Of a DNA stretch of 64,000 bases, positions 1 to 13,800 are shown piece by piece; the first letter of the stretch is position 1; every line of letters starts with the position of its first letter. Origin of the DNA: Pterois miles (lineage: Eukaryota > Chordata > Actinopteri > Perciformes > Scorpaenidae); the NCBI GenBank assembly GCA_947000775.1, contig CAMQGK010000604.1, positions 11,400,501-11,464,500 of the forward strand. Direction: 5' to 3'. The position numbers were made by a program, and so were the translations under genes. The notes under the pieces are model-generated. The model did not search any database. It had not been told where the DNA came from and was given only the letters and a program-made list of their open reading frames with translations.

Positions 1-1669
1 AAATATAGATATACACTATGACCCTGTGCAGACCAACAGCTGTCAGTTGATGTCAGACATCACTTATAACATACATACAGTTATTCCTAAAATACTGGAG
101 ATTATATATTAATATTTCTGAATGGGCGTGATCACAGTGCAGCTGCAGGATGTAGTTTGAAAGTGAGTTTTTTAAATAGGCTGTATATAATCTGAACTTC
201 AGCACTTCATTGACATTTTAGAGTGGAATTTTATTGTGACCAGTCTAAGGCACACCTGTGCAATAATCATGCTGTCTAATCAGCATCTATTGTTCACAAA
301 TTTGTGAACAATATTTGAGAAAAATAGGCCTTTTATGTACATAAAAAAGTTGTAGATCTTTGACTTCAGTGCATAAAAAATGGGAGCAAAAACAAAAGTG
401 CTGTGTTTACATTTTGTTCAGTGTATTTAAAATGTAAGGTAGGCTACAGTCTAATACACAGTCAGATTCCACATCATCCATATTAACATAACGGCCCTTC
501 TGTGCACTAAAATGTCTCCACTAATCAGAAAGGATCTTAACCATGTAAAATGGTTAAGAGCTTACTCGACATTGGTTGCCATTTGTGTTCGAATACTGCC
601 ATCTAGTGGGAACTTTGGCAAACACACTACATTAAAGGAAAAGCCAATGTCAACTGACCCTCAGCTAAGCCCCACTCTAGAACAGCTACTGTCTTACATT
701 AGAAACCATAACTAGGTGCAGGAGGCCTGTCAAGTTTTCAGCAGTGTGTATGTACATCTGATAGTAGATATCTTCAAAGTATAGAGGGGAACGTCACTGT
801 TCCAAAGCCAAAAATGCAAGAGGAGTGACATTGGACATGGATCAAACAGTGTAGAGGACATCACGCACAGCTGAATCCATTGAAAATCAACAGAAACTCC
901 TGTGTTTGGTAAGGTATTGATAATGTTAGCTAGCTTGGCATGTTAGCAAACAAAAACAGTTGAATGTTAATTATTAATTTGTGAGCTGCAGTGTATGGAT
1001 CAAGCCCACATGTGCAAGCAACATCCTTGCTTTAAACCAAATGGAAATAATTTAATTTTATATTATATAATGGAAAGCTATAGGGAGTCATAACTACACA
1101 TTGACATAAAAAAACATATATTGACTAAACCTGCTGTGTAGGATAATTGTTCCTATATAGGTTTGTCTTTTGCATTGGGACAAGTATCTTAAGATGTTAA
1201 AAATGGATGCATATAATACCATGAATACTAATTCAATATTCCTGATATTAATTCTGTCATGAGGACAGTCTACAAGATAACTCCATATACCCGCCTCTAA
1301 CAGGACTATGCATGTGTAGAAAATGAAGAAAGTTTCTCACAGAGCACTCCTGATACATAAATAATAATCATGTTTAATGAATATGTCTTTAGGAAGTTGG
1401 TGCTTCTGTCACTACTGGCATGCAACATACATAACCGTAAGCAAGAACATTCAAGAGTACGGCATCCCTTTACTTTTGTGCAACATACCTAAACTATTTG
1501 TAGGACGGGGTTAGAGACAATGATTTACTATTCTGGTCTCATTCTTGAGTATCACAATAGATGCTGAATCTGACATTATTGACAGTGTGCGCACTCATCA
1601 ATCCAAACACTGTCCATGCTCATCAGGTCCATCACTCTGTTCATCATCTGTTTTTGTGTGCATTCATAC
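1..1669. other. Presumed mucin intron after exon 21
   Basis: AT-rich sequence with no exon that continues the D3 domain on the minus strand and no repeat that I can name. The splice donor at the end of exon 21 implies that at least this much is intron. Confidence 0.5.
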
Positions 1670-1808
1670 CTGAGTGAGAATGTATTCACAGCTGCCATCA
1701 AAGGTGAAGCGCTTCTGATCAAATGTCATGTAGTGTCCAGCACCATAGACAGAACAGGTTTCTTCACACTGGTTGGTAGTGCACTGCCAGTTCCTGTGTT
1801 TACAAGTG
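1670..1808 (-). CDS. Mucin exon 21: start of VWD3 (last exon found)
   Basis: 139 nt. Encodes CTCKHRNWQCTTNQCEETC and then GAGHYMTFDQKRFTFDGSCE, the opening of D3, where the usual FDG is FDQ at the first position. Donor CAG|GTATG in phase 0. I found no further D3 exon between 1 and 1669. Confidence 0.92.
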
Positions 1809-4800
1809 CTGTAAACAGATACACAATAGATGCCACCAGGCTTACAATAAAAGACATGCCTTTTTATTTGTACATATCAGTCACAGACATAAGTGTATCA
1901 AAAGAATTAAGCATCTTACCTGCTGCATATTTCTAGATTTATAGCATTTCACTCCATATTTGTGATTCACCTACCAGATGTTGCAGTCCACCTTGGTGGT
2001 CTCTCCAGGCTGGTAGGTGACGCCATTGTGAACACAGGGACAGGCCTCTAGCTTCATGCAGCCTCCTTTAGCATCAGACACCATCCCAGGTGGACACATA
2101 CAGCCGGAGACACACTCTGTGGACACCTGGAGAAGAGATCTAACTTACAATCCATATATGTTTCGTCAGTGCTCCAGCAGAGAAAATATTTAATATTACT
2201 TCAGAACTCAGGTAATCCAAATATTTAAAATAAACTAATAATCTAATCTAAAAGTAAATGCTCCTTTATGTTGGGGAGAAGGTGACTCACACAGGCCATG
2301 TCTAATGTGTTGCAGCTTTTCTCGCATTCAGTTCCTTTTGCAGCTGGACCATTATCAGAGCAGTTGAAGAACACCATGGGAGGAGCACAGGTTGCTGAGA
2401 AAAGACATATATGAAATATCTTTAATGCATTTCTAAAAATAATCTTAGACTATTTGATGTACCTGAATGTTAGAAAGATGCTTATTTATTTATTTATTTT
2501 ACAAATTTTCACCCCAAAATAACATAGAAATATGCCATTATCATATGATGGCCAGTCCCTGATTTGTTAGAGGCTGTGCATGATGACACACATATATGTT
2601 GAATTTCCCTTGAATTTTGTATTTTCTGAAGCCAACACCAAGCTAACCTCCCCCCTGCTTCCAGTCTTTAACCACATCCTGACTAGTAGTAGTTGCAGTA
2701 GTATTTTTTATTTATTTATGAAATTAATTAAAATGAACAACTATTTTAGCTATGCGGGCAGCCAACAGCTGTCTCGTTCTACATCTGATAGATGACTATA
2801 TGTCACAGCTGGACAACTCAAATATAATTGTACTGCCATATGGGTTAATACAGTACTATCAGGAATTAATGTAGCACACACTACTTATCAGGTGATTCTG
2901 TATTATATAACTTACATGGCTGTATAATAAACTCTCCAATGCAGTGGAGTTTGCCCTCCTTACAGGTGCTACGGGAGAAAAAAAAAAAAGCACATTAATA
3001 TTCACATATGTACTGTAGATCCTTACAGCACTCTCTTTCAACATTTATGATAATTTCAGTATATCACTAATAAGTCAAAAAACAAATATTGACTTGTCCT
3101 TCTAAAGCCCACCAATCAACTGGAAACAAAAGGAGTGAAGATTCGACACCTGCCTTTTCATGAGTGAATCAAATCTTTCATTTTATAGGTATTAATATAC
3201 TTCACATTTTAGGGCTCAAAAGCATTATAGGTTGGGGCTTTAAGGCTATGACATTACGTATAATATACTCTCTAGTGAACATAGCAAATTTCTAATAATA
3301 ATAAAAATAATAATTTTCATACCACATGACGCCGTCCTTGTTGACAACCTGTCCAGGAGGCACCACTGAGCCTTTATCATAACAGGGACAAGCCTGAGAT
3401 GGGACACACTTCCCCCTGTCATCCAAATAGGTTCCGTCTGCACAGATACAGCCATCAATAGGCGGAAAGGAGATGTGACAGCTGAGGTCTGTGGTGCTGA
3501 TGCAGCGGCAGCTGTGACCGCTGGATTTGATGCTGTTGGAGTAGACCATGCTGCTTGGGCAGGAGCTGGCATATTTCCCTGAAGAAGTCAGACCACAGAA
3601 TCAGTGAAAAACTTTGAGACTGTTGCACTGCAATCATACCAAATGAAGATGTTTAAAAGACAACTGTGCTATAATGCTACAGCAACATTTTCTATAAGCA
3701 TAGAATGTATATAAGAAATGGACATAGTCACGGCGACGTCACCCATTGGTTTGTGGACTACCGTTTTAAAGCTTTGAGTTTGGTATTTTGTCTGTCGCCA
3801 TGTTGTTGTTTTTTGCAACCAGAAGTGACACAAGAGGGTGGAGCTAGCTGACTTGTACCCTACAAGCTAAATGTACAAAAAGCAGAAGGCATGTGGGTCA
3901 GTGGAAGCCCAAAGCTATTGTTATGTCCCATGGTACTGTAGTGGGATTATACCACCCTGCATGCAACAGGAGGATAACTTTGTCAGCAATAAAAGCAGAC
4001 ATCATGATCACTAACTCAAGGAGGTTTCATGAACGTGAAGTTGATTATCATACTTTGGATGGAAAGAAATTGTTGACATTCAAAGCGGGTATGACAAGCA
4101 AAATACAAAATATATACATAATTTGAAGTAATTTGGGTAAAACCTCTGGAGTGATTCTTTAGAATCACAGCGTTGAATATAGACATTGAGCTTGTCTGTC
4201 AGAAAACTCAGTAGAGATGTTACTTTCAAAGTAGCCTACTCAACACTGTATCAGCCTTTCAAAGCAGAAGTAATGCAGCAAGACGTTTCACTGACTTGTT
4301 TCAACACGTCAAAAGTCACACAGCCATCCCAAATAAGGCCTTGTTACGTCATACTCATATCAGACAAAAATAACAATAATAAAAGCAGTAAGACCACTTG
4401 TATTATGATTGTTGTTTCATTGCGGTCTCAAATTGAATCCTTCCATACAAATGCATGGGTTCGATTTGCTCTTCTGTTTCACAGTTACTCAGTACTCACC
4501 ACAGATGGTGTTCCTCCAGCCACTAATCTGGATTCCTGCCACTGCACAGGCATGGACATAGGAGGAGACTGCAGCACACATGCAGTCCTCACTTTTCTCA
4601 CAGTTACAGCTGTCATACATGCAGTTCTGTGTTGAGACAATAAAAACAGCAGTGGCGTATGAGTTCATGTCACAGATCCAGAGACTGGGCCACAGAAATC
4701 AGTAAAAACTGTAATTGTGAGACTTACCTCTTTGTACGAATCAGGGCTGATCTCTGAGTGGCAGGAGGCAAACACTCCCTGAGGGTCACTCAGCATGGAG

Positions 4801-7800
4801 CACCAGTGCTGGGCGTATTTCTCTGTCATTGACAAACAAGGACCAACGTCAGATTTCTGAAGAACCCACAGTGATAACAGAGAATCAAAATGAGCCAGAC
4901 CAACCATTATCCAGGCTAAGACTGCAGGGGTTCTCAAAGTTGCTCTTAACATCAGGGCAACCAGCACGTGTCTTCCAGCTGTTCACAAAACCAGCAGCTG
5001 TGGCATCTGGGACACCACTGAGCTTAAGAAAGTCATCAGCTTGGTTACTGTTGAAGTTCCCACACAGACCTGCGGGCAGACACCATCATGTAATGACAAT
5101 ACAGAAGTGGCAAATTGGATTGATTGTGCAGGTACTCTTTCCCCACATGGCGCAAGAATCACAACTCATCATCTTTCTGTCTTTCTGTCCATCAGATTTT
5201 CTTCTTCTTCCATAATGAAACAGACTGAAAAGAAACAAATAAAAATCCCACGTTCCAAACTATGAATATTCAGTATAGGGGAAATGATCCACACTGTGTC
5301 TCTGTAGTTGACAACTATTATGTAAATGTAAAAGATATGTTTGAGTTCTGCAACTTTCACTAGAATGCAGTTCTTTTATTCATTACAGCAAATTATGCAG
5401 TCCATCAATGGAATATTTAAAATAACATAAAACTAATGAAAGTTTCATGGGGGCATACTGTATCAGGCACATTTTTAGGTTCGTATTTGTATTTTGGGTT
5501 TCTACTAGCACGTTTACATGCTTTAATGTTCAAAAAAGATATTTTTCTCACCCTGTCTGTCTGAATATACCTGTATTCCCCCTCTGTCTAATACGCTGCA
5601 TTTCAGCACCTAACTGGGTTGTGTTATTTCAGTTTGTGAGCTGGTAGGCAATCCACATATCCAAATGTATGTGCAAAAGCACAAAAAAGGGATACGCAGA
5701 AATTACTTTACTATATGGTTTGAAAATTTGGTGGGATATAAAAATATGATTACACATTTGAGTTGGTCCAAGGTAGTTTGAGAGCAACACTTTTTAGTTT
5801 CTACAGTGAATAAGCTTCATGGAGCCAGAGATACTAGTAACACTTTTTAAGACACCCATGTCTTAAAACATGTTACTTATAAGGTCAAGTATCATAATAC
5901 TTCATAATCGCAGGTCACACAGTTCATTCTCAGGTCTTTTCTTTTTGAAAGGTTCATAGTATATTATAATTCCCATAGCAATCTTTTTATAATGCATTAT
6001 AATCACTGTATAATACATTATAAGGTGGTTATAAGTCACTCTAAGTGACTTTTTAAAAAATTATATTATTTATATGTTATTTATGAGTGCTTATAACTAG
6101 AACATTACAGTGCTATCAGAAGATTATAGCATATTATAAGTATATTTAGCAATACATTATAGACATAGGCAACATAGAAAGTGTTAGATAATAATACTAA
6201 ATAAGATGTATTGAAATAAACACTAAACAAGATATCAAGACAACCACTACTACATTGTTGAATAGCTTGTATTCATGTCAAAATCCTCTCTAGCTTTTTA
6301 CACTCATGGTTAGGAGGTATGTATATTGCAGTATATTATATACTTCACAATTTACTTTTGACAAGTGTACATCGTATGGGTGTTAGAATAGATGTAGCAG
6401 TAGTAATAGTAGTGTTTGTTTACAGAACCCCTATTTTCTCTGTTTTTTTTTTCACATATTCACTGTTTGTGACAACCAAATGGGATCGATAAAGTCATCT
6501 TTACTTGAGTTCTGTGGGATGCTTTCAGATCATTTTAGTACACATACCACATGTCTTGTCCCGGTAGGAAGTAGGCACTGTGACGAAGAGCTGCATGAGT
6601 GGCTGGAGCTGCACCTCCAACAGAACACCAACAGATGTCTGCACCAGCACATAGAAAGAGGATGCTCTGAAGGCGGAGATCCCAGCTAGGGGTTAGGAGA
6701 AAGTTTGAGGATATTTGTTAAAGGGACAGATTGAAATACTACTTATCTGTTCAGAAAAAGAGTTCACAGTTAAAGCATCTCACACAAATATATCATCCTA
6801 TCCAGGGTAGAGGCAAATGAAATGATGCTGATACTGATACTGATGCTGATACTGAATTTGCAGTAAACATAATGAAGTTGGTGGAGAGGAATGTGTGGAA
6901 ACAGCCACTGGTTATTGGAATCAGCCTCTGTAAAAGTAGATAAATGATGCTCATCAAGTGTGATACTGAGCTTATGCTGCTAAAATTCATTTAATTTTGG
7001 ATTGAATGTTCGAAAAATTTTGGATTATTCATTTATTTTCTTTCACGTTTTTGTAATTCTTCTTGTCATTGTCACTGTTGAGCTATAGCCACATTGAGCT
7101 ATGGAGATTGTGACCTCACATGGACACAAGATGTCTCCAACCACTCCTTTTTATCAGCCAGCAGTGAGATCTATCATATACTGTAAGACACACACTAAAC
7201 ACAAACACTCTCTCCCCACACCCTAGCCCACCAGTGGGTTTTGCAAGGGCAGCAACATTGACATTCATCCTCACTTGTTTTCAACCCACAGCCTCAGGTA
7301 TATATGTTCACTGGAATTCACAATCAAGGCTGAAATACAGCTGCCAGGAACTGAACCAAACAGCTCCTTACATGGGAGCACCACCCCATACCCTCTTCTA
7401 TGTTTTCAACAGATTTAATTTACCAACAAGCCAACAAGATTTCTATAATAAGGCAAGTACATTGGCCACAACTACAGATGCTGTGGTTTATAGCATTTCA
7501 CTTTACAGAATTAAATAAGTAGAATATAGAAACCAGCTCAAATGCTGTATTATACAGTACACGCGGATGAATTTAAGGCAGTATTTAAATGTTGATCAAG
7601 TAAAGAAAGGGATCAGAAATCATAGTTTGGGCTTCATAGTGAATATTTAGGAACTGAGAAGCCTGATAGGAACAGAAATAAAGTGTTGATCCTCTCATTC
7701 ATTCATAAACTGAAGAATATACTGTAGCTTATAACGTGGACACACAGTGTATCTTTCTACATGTCAGATAGAGAGAAAGTCAAGGTGAATACTGTACAGT

Positions 7801-10800
7801 GGAGAGTCTCTCACCAGCAAAGAAGGGTAATTGAGCGTAGATGCCATTCACAAAAACTTTTCCATTAGGTTGGATGGTGATCACCTTTAAATAAAAGGAG
7901 ACCAGAGGTTAGAATTGAAATCTCTGCAGTCTGGGTGAGTTCAGTGCTGCTCAGTCCTGTTTATAGTGCTCTCATGCAGGTATATTGTGCATATTTGTCA
8001 TAGTATTTTATATTATGTTGGTATATTTGCCTGTATTTTAATTTTAAATATTTTTTATTTTTATTTCCTCTTAACAAATTAAGTGTATGGACCAAACATC
8101 AAGACAAATTCCTTGCATGTGAACAACCTAATTGGTAGTCAAGCTTATTTTGAAGCTTATCCTGCTTGTACAACACGATCACGCCAAAAAAAAGAAAAAA
8201 ACATGATACATTATATAACATGATTTTCACTTTGATAGACTCTAGTCCTAATCTGAATAATCTGAAGTTGAAAAAGTCAAATAGTATTGTGTGTGAGTGT
8301 TCATATGTATGTGTATCATACTCACATGAAGCCCTCCAGACAATCCTAAGGTAACAGACTTGAGGCAGGTTTCACTCTCAGTCAGTCCACACTGCATCAG
8401 CTCTCCCTGAATCACAAACTGGCCTCCACTGCAATCCTAAACATACACACAAAATGATCAAACTACTGCTGAACTGAAACACCATACAGTACCTGCAGAC
8501 AAAAAGGGTAAAAAGGAGAAGTGACTGTGGATGTATTGGCTCATCATCAGGTGCATCAGCCTAATGACAGAGAGCATGTGTGTTGTGTAGGAATGCTAAC
8601 ACACTCTCTGTGTGGCTGGAGGGGATTAGGAGCAGAAGAAAAGTGATGCCTAATATTAAAGATGATATGAGATATTAATAATGTGTACTCTGTATTTCTC
8701 AATAAAAATTGTTTGTTGACTAATTATTGTTGTTAATGCAACAAAACAATGACAGCATCATAAAATATTATTAATTTATTCTTATGTTCAACACACCCTA
8801 CTTTCCTTAATAACTTCTATTTAGTTGATGTTATTGTTTATTTTAGTGAGTTACCAAAAGACCTGATCAACTAGTTTGGAGGCGATAAGAGTTTCCAAGC
8901 CTTGATCTTACTGAGAAGGGAATTTTTGGATACACTACGTTCCCCTTTTTAATATTTGAACATTTAATTTAATGATTAACTGATTTAATATATGGGATGG
9001 TACAGATATGTTTTTTTTTATTCACGTTTGTTTCATAAAAGCTTTGACTGTTTCGAGGTTGAGGTCTTGGCTTGTGTAGGAGTGTTGTCCATGTGTCACC
9101 ATGGCAGGGGTGTGTGTGTATAACAGCATGAATGATGAATGTGTACTACCTTAGCCAGGACGTAGGAGCAGTCACCATGGAAGGTGTAGACTTTTCCATC
9201 AAAGGTGTTGATGTGAGCCCCTCCCTCCACAGAGCAGCTTCCTGGACAGTTCCCCTCCATACACTCCCACTGGCCACTCTCACACACACTGTCAACACAC
9301 ATGTTTTATTTTAATTGCCAGAGAATTGCTGATCTCCAAAACAAACTAGGCTAAACACATTCTTAGACCTACTTTTTCTAGAAATTGTAAATTCTATAAT
9401 AGGCCAATGATGTAATCTCATCCTTAGACAAAGGTCACTTTACTGGAACAATTTTTATAAGTTGACCATTATCTCCTTCCTATACCTTCCTTCTTTATGC
9501 TATTTGTGTTTCTCAACAGGCATTATTCTGGTTTGAATCTTACCTTCATAGTCATTGTTAGTGTGTTTCTTTTCATTACAACCAATACGATTATCTACAA
9601 TTCAAAGCACTCTGCATTCAGAAAATTCTCTTGTTCAAAAATGTTTTTAAAATAATGATCTTATACTAAACATGATGTTTTGTTCTAAATATAATATCAA
9701 TCTTCCATTTGCTGAATTAGCTACTAACTGGAATTGGATTGATTGACTTTGGATTGATTCTGAATTTTCTTTTTTGGCTTCACTGATTCTATTAAGAATA
9801 AAACAAACATCAGTCTCTTTTTTCATTTTACACTCAGGTAGGAAAATAAATTATCACACTCACACTTTTACTTCCCGTATTGATTATGATGATAGCATAC
9901 ACCAAAACAATTCTGAAAGACATTTGTCCTTTAAATGTATTTTACAATAATATCTGTAGCTTTGTCTCAAGTTTTGTTTCATGTATGATACACTTAACTG
10001 TTACCTTTAAATCTAGGTGGTTGCTCTTGTTCTCAAATGCATTTACTTCAATTATCCTTTATTCTTAAAATAGCCTTTAGTACCAATTAGATCATCATAT
10101 GCTCACTTAGACACATTCAACATGCTTTTCTTATTGTGCCTAAAACTATTAAAGAAGCTGGGGGGCCTGTTTTAATTTTAAAGCACCATGACTTTCATGA
10201 CTTCAAGACTTCTTACGTTAGTAGTTCACCTCAAATTAGTTTTTTTCATGAATGTATTTATCTTAGGTTTTTGTTCATAGTTAGACTCAGGAATTTGACA
10301 TAATGTTTGTCAGGCAGTGTTAATTTATTTAATTTCTCATTACTTTTGTGCAGATGACACCTGTAATAGATATGCAGTATGTGAGCCCTTACGTGTGTCC
10401 TCTCGCTGATCTTATTACATTAATTGTTTTGTGTTGTTTAATTGATATCATTACTAGTATCTTTTATTTATTTCATTGAAATATCTGTTCATATTCACAT
10501 TACTGTATCAGAAGACTTCAAGATGATGCACCTTATCCTCAAATTAAAATCTGCAGTACTGCATATCATACCATTTTTTGCAGTGACTGGAGTAGGACTC
10601 CCCAGGTCCATAGATCTTGTTGTTGTAGCTGCAGGAGCACTTGTTCAGTGGGACACAACCCTTTCCGTTTAAATCATCCAGCACCATGCCTGAAAGTCAT
10701 CAAAGAATCACTGCATTGAAACACAGTGCGTGTGTTCATTGCATGCGTGCGTGCGTTCGAGCGTGCGCGTGCGTGTGTGGGTGCGTCACTCTGCTGTACC

Positions 10801-13800
10801 TGCTGGGCAGAAGCATCCATCAATACAGTGGTTGTCACAGGTGTGGCTGGCCTCTGGGTTGGAGCAGGTATCAGCACAGGGACTCCCACACTCCTTGTAC
10901 TCCATTTTGAAGGGACATGACTTCCCTGTGAATATATCAGTTGTTTTTCACTACTTGACTTATGGAACCCCTCTGGCTTGACATGTTTACAGCCTCTGGT
11001 GTAGCCTTTGTCTTGGCTGTCCATGGTTGGAGAAACAGTTGAGCCACCAGTGGCAGTGTGGAAAGTTGGTCAGTTGCCATCAACAGTTTAATCACATCTC
11101 TGGGCAAAGGTTCATGGTATCTTTAATCAACTATATTAAGTGAATTAACCCATAAACTCCTGATTTTCCATAGAACGTTTAGTGTTCACAGAATTTATGA
11201 TGGCTGTTCTTGGATTGCTCTAATTTTGATGTGATTTTTGGTGTTTGTGTGTTTGGAGTAGGGAATCCCTATGCCTGAGACATTTTGTTTGGGCAAAATC
11301 AGAGATGCATAGCAACAAATTACATTTAGTCAGTTACATGTACTCAAGTAACTTTTTAAAATAAATTTTACTTGTCAGAGTAGTTTTAATGCAGCATACA
11401 TTTTATTCTTATTAGAGTAGATTTTTAGGGAAATCACAATTTTTACTCCGTTATATTTGGATGCATTCATCTAGCTACTTTATTTATTATTTTATACATT
11501 CATAATCCGTTAAGAGGACAAATGTTCAGCTGGTCCCAGGTCTGCAGGAACTCTCCTATCCTAACTCAGCAACACCTCCACATGACTCTGTTCAAAGCAG
11601 CAGAGCTGAAGATACAGCAGGAGTAACATCAACATTATGGCTTTTAAATAGCACTAGCAGCTAATATTTTCTGAGACAAATTAATAACGTGCTATGCAGC
11701 AGGCTCTGGTTGTGAACGCCCGTCTGACGTCAGTCGCCTGCTTCAAAGAATCGTGTGGACACTGAGCTGACAGAGAGCAGTAACTGGGTCCATTGTGTTA
11801 ATTTTGCTAAGTTTAATAATATATACTATACACAGTATATCATGCTTCAAAACTACTGCTGCACCAACTTTCTGTCATAATGTAAATATTCAAGCTAAAG
11901 GTGTGCATTTAACAAGTCATGCTGTGTGTAGCCTGATGAAGGGAGACAGAAAAGTAAAGACCAAATTATGCACATGAAAAAAAGACAAACTGCTTTTATT
12001 TCATGTGCACATGACCAATATACTGTATTTCAACCACAGATGGTTTTCCTCAGGTCAAAGTAAAGCACCTGTATTTAATAGGCAATTAATGATGAAACAT
12101 CACAGTACTGACACATTTTTAGATTTGCTGATTTATTTGTCAGCTCACAGTATAATATAGGATACAATGAGCTACTATTGCCATTTAAAAATTCTTTAAT
12201 TGGGCTTATTGGTGTACTTAATAGATCCTATAATATTAATGTAACATTTTATACAGACTGGGAATAATGTCTGGTGTATTGTCTGGTGGTAGGTTATCTA
12301 ATCAGGAGATGATGACTTGTGAATTCATCACAAATAAATACAGGTGGTTCACTTTAACTTTACCTGAGGAAGACCATCTGTGGTTGAAATAACTCCAGTC
12401 ATGTACACATCAAATAAAAGACTTGCAGGTGTTTTTTTTTTTATTATTTATCTTATTTTAATTACTTTCTATTTATGATACTTTTTCAGGAAATACTTTT
12501 GGAGTCTTCCTCAAGTAGTTATTTTTATGACTATGTTTACTTATACTAGTACTTTTACTTGCAAAGTAACAGTGCTTTTACTTGAGTATAGTTTTTGGCT
12601 ACTCTACCCACCGCTGCACAAAAACCCAGATGGGGCAGACAACTGCTCCTACCCATGGAATATTCAGTTAGCAGGGTCTAATGAGTGTACTAGTGTACTC
12701 ACAGCAGAGCTCTTTGGTTCTCCAGTTGTGGGGTATGCCACCAGCATGTGCACACTGTCTGGAGAACTCTGACACAGTGTTGCACAGGCAGAAGGGATCT
12801 GCATGTTCATCTATGGCATTACCACAGTGGCAGAGGTCTGCAATACAGGCAGAAGTGAAGGCGGAAACATCCAACAGACTGTGACAGCTGCTGAAGGCCG
12901 GCCCTGTAAGGATCTGTTCACACAGAGGTTTCTACAGCAAGAGACAGAAAGAGAGCGCATTATTAGTTTAAGCTAAGATAGTGTATCAGTTCTGTGCAAA
13001 TTCTAACAAAGGCCACACAGAGAGAGACATATAGTGTAGAACACGGTAGAACATTCCATGTGGTTGTGGCACAGAGGAAGAGCAGGTCGAACTACTGACC
13101 TTCTGATTGCTGGACAACCTGCTCTACCTCCCTGGCTCTTCCAACCCACATGTCGAAAAGTCCTTGAGCAAGATACTTAACTGTAAATTGCTCCCAGAAG
13201 CTGAATATTCATCCACACAACCATTGGTGTGTGAATGAATATTTAGATTAAATCCTGATGGGCAGGTCGGCTCCTTACATGGCAGCCTCTGCCATCAGAA
13301 CTGTGTATGAATGTATGTGTGAATGGGTGAATGCTAACATGTAGTGCACAGTGTTTTGAGTGGACAAAAGAAAGCTAGAAAGCTGTCACGTAAATGCAAA
13401 TCTATTTACCATTTGCCATATAACTGAGTAAAGGCTCACCATGTTGTTGCAGCTTTGTGTTGATTCCAACGTGTAGTCAGAGCAGCTTTCAGTTGGACCA
13501 TCCATTTTCCAGAAGTTAGCAAAATCCACGAGTGATATTTTTACACCTGTTTGGATAATATCAAAGAAACATCTTAACTCTGTTACCATAGCGACACCGA
13601 CTGACTTGTGAAAGTGGTTCAAAGTGTACCATGGCTGTAGAACTCATTGTGGAGCTGGACCCCATTAAAGTCTCCACAAAGACCACAGGTTTGGTTCTTG
13701 TACTTCGAGTCTAGTTCCACCTGTGAGGACAAAACCATCACCTTAAGCAGTAGCAGAGCTCTCTACTGGACACACACACACACACACACTATATATATGT

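Noticed and set aside
1616..1936. Plus-strand 106-codon frame
   Set aside because: It is the antisense shadow of mucin exon 21, whose minus-strand reading matches the VWD3 domain.
3893..4126. 77-codon plus-strand frame as a small gene
   Set aside because: It lies in a mucin intron next to a repeat, shows no domain that I recognise, and has no splice or promoter context.
10641..11024. Overlapping cysteine-rich frames on both strands
   Set aside because: They are other-frame readings of mucin exons 8 and 9 and the intron between them; only the spliced minus-strand frame has TIL homology.
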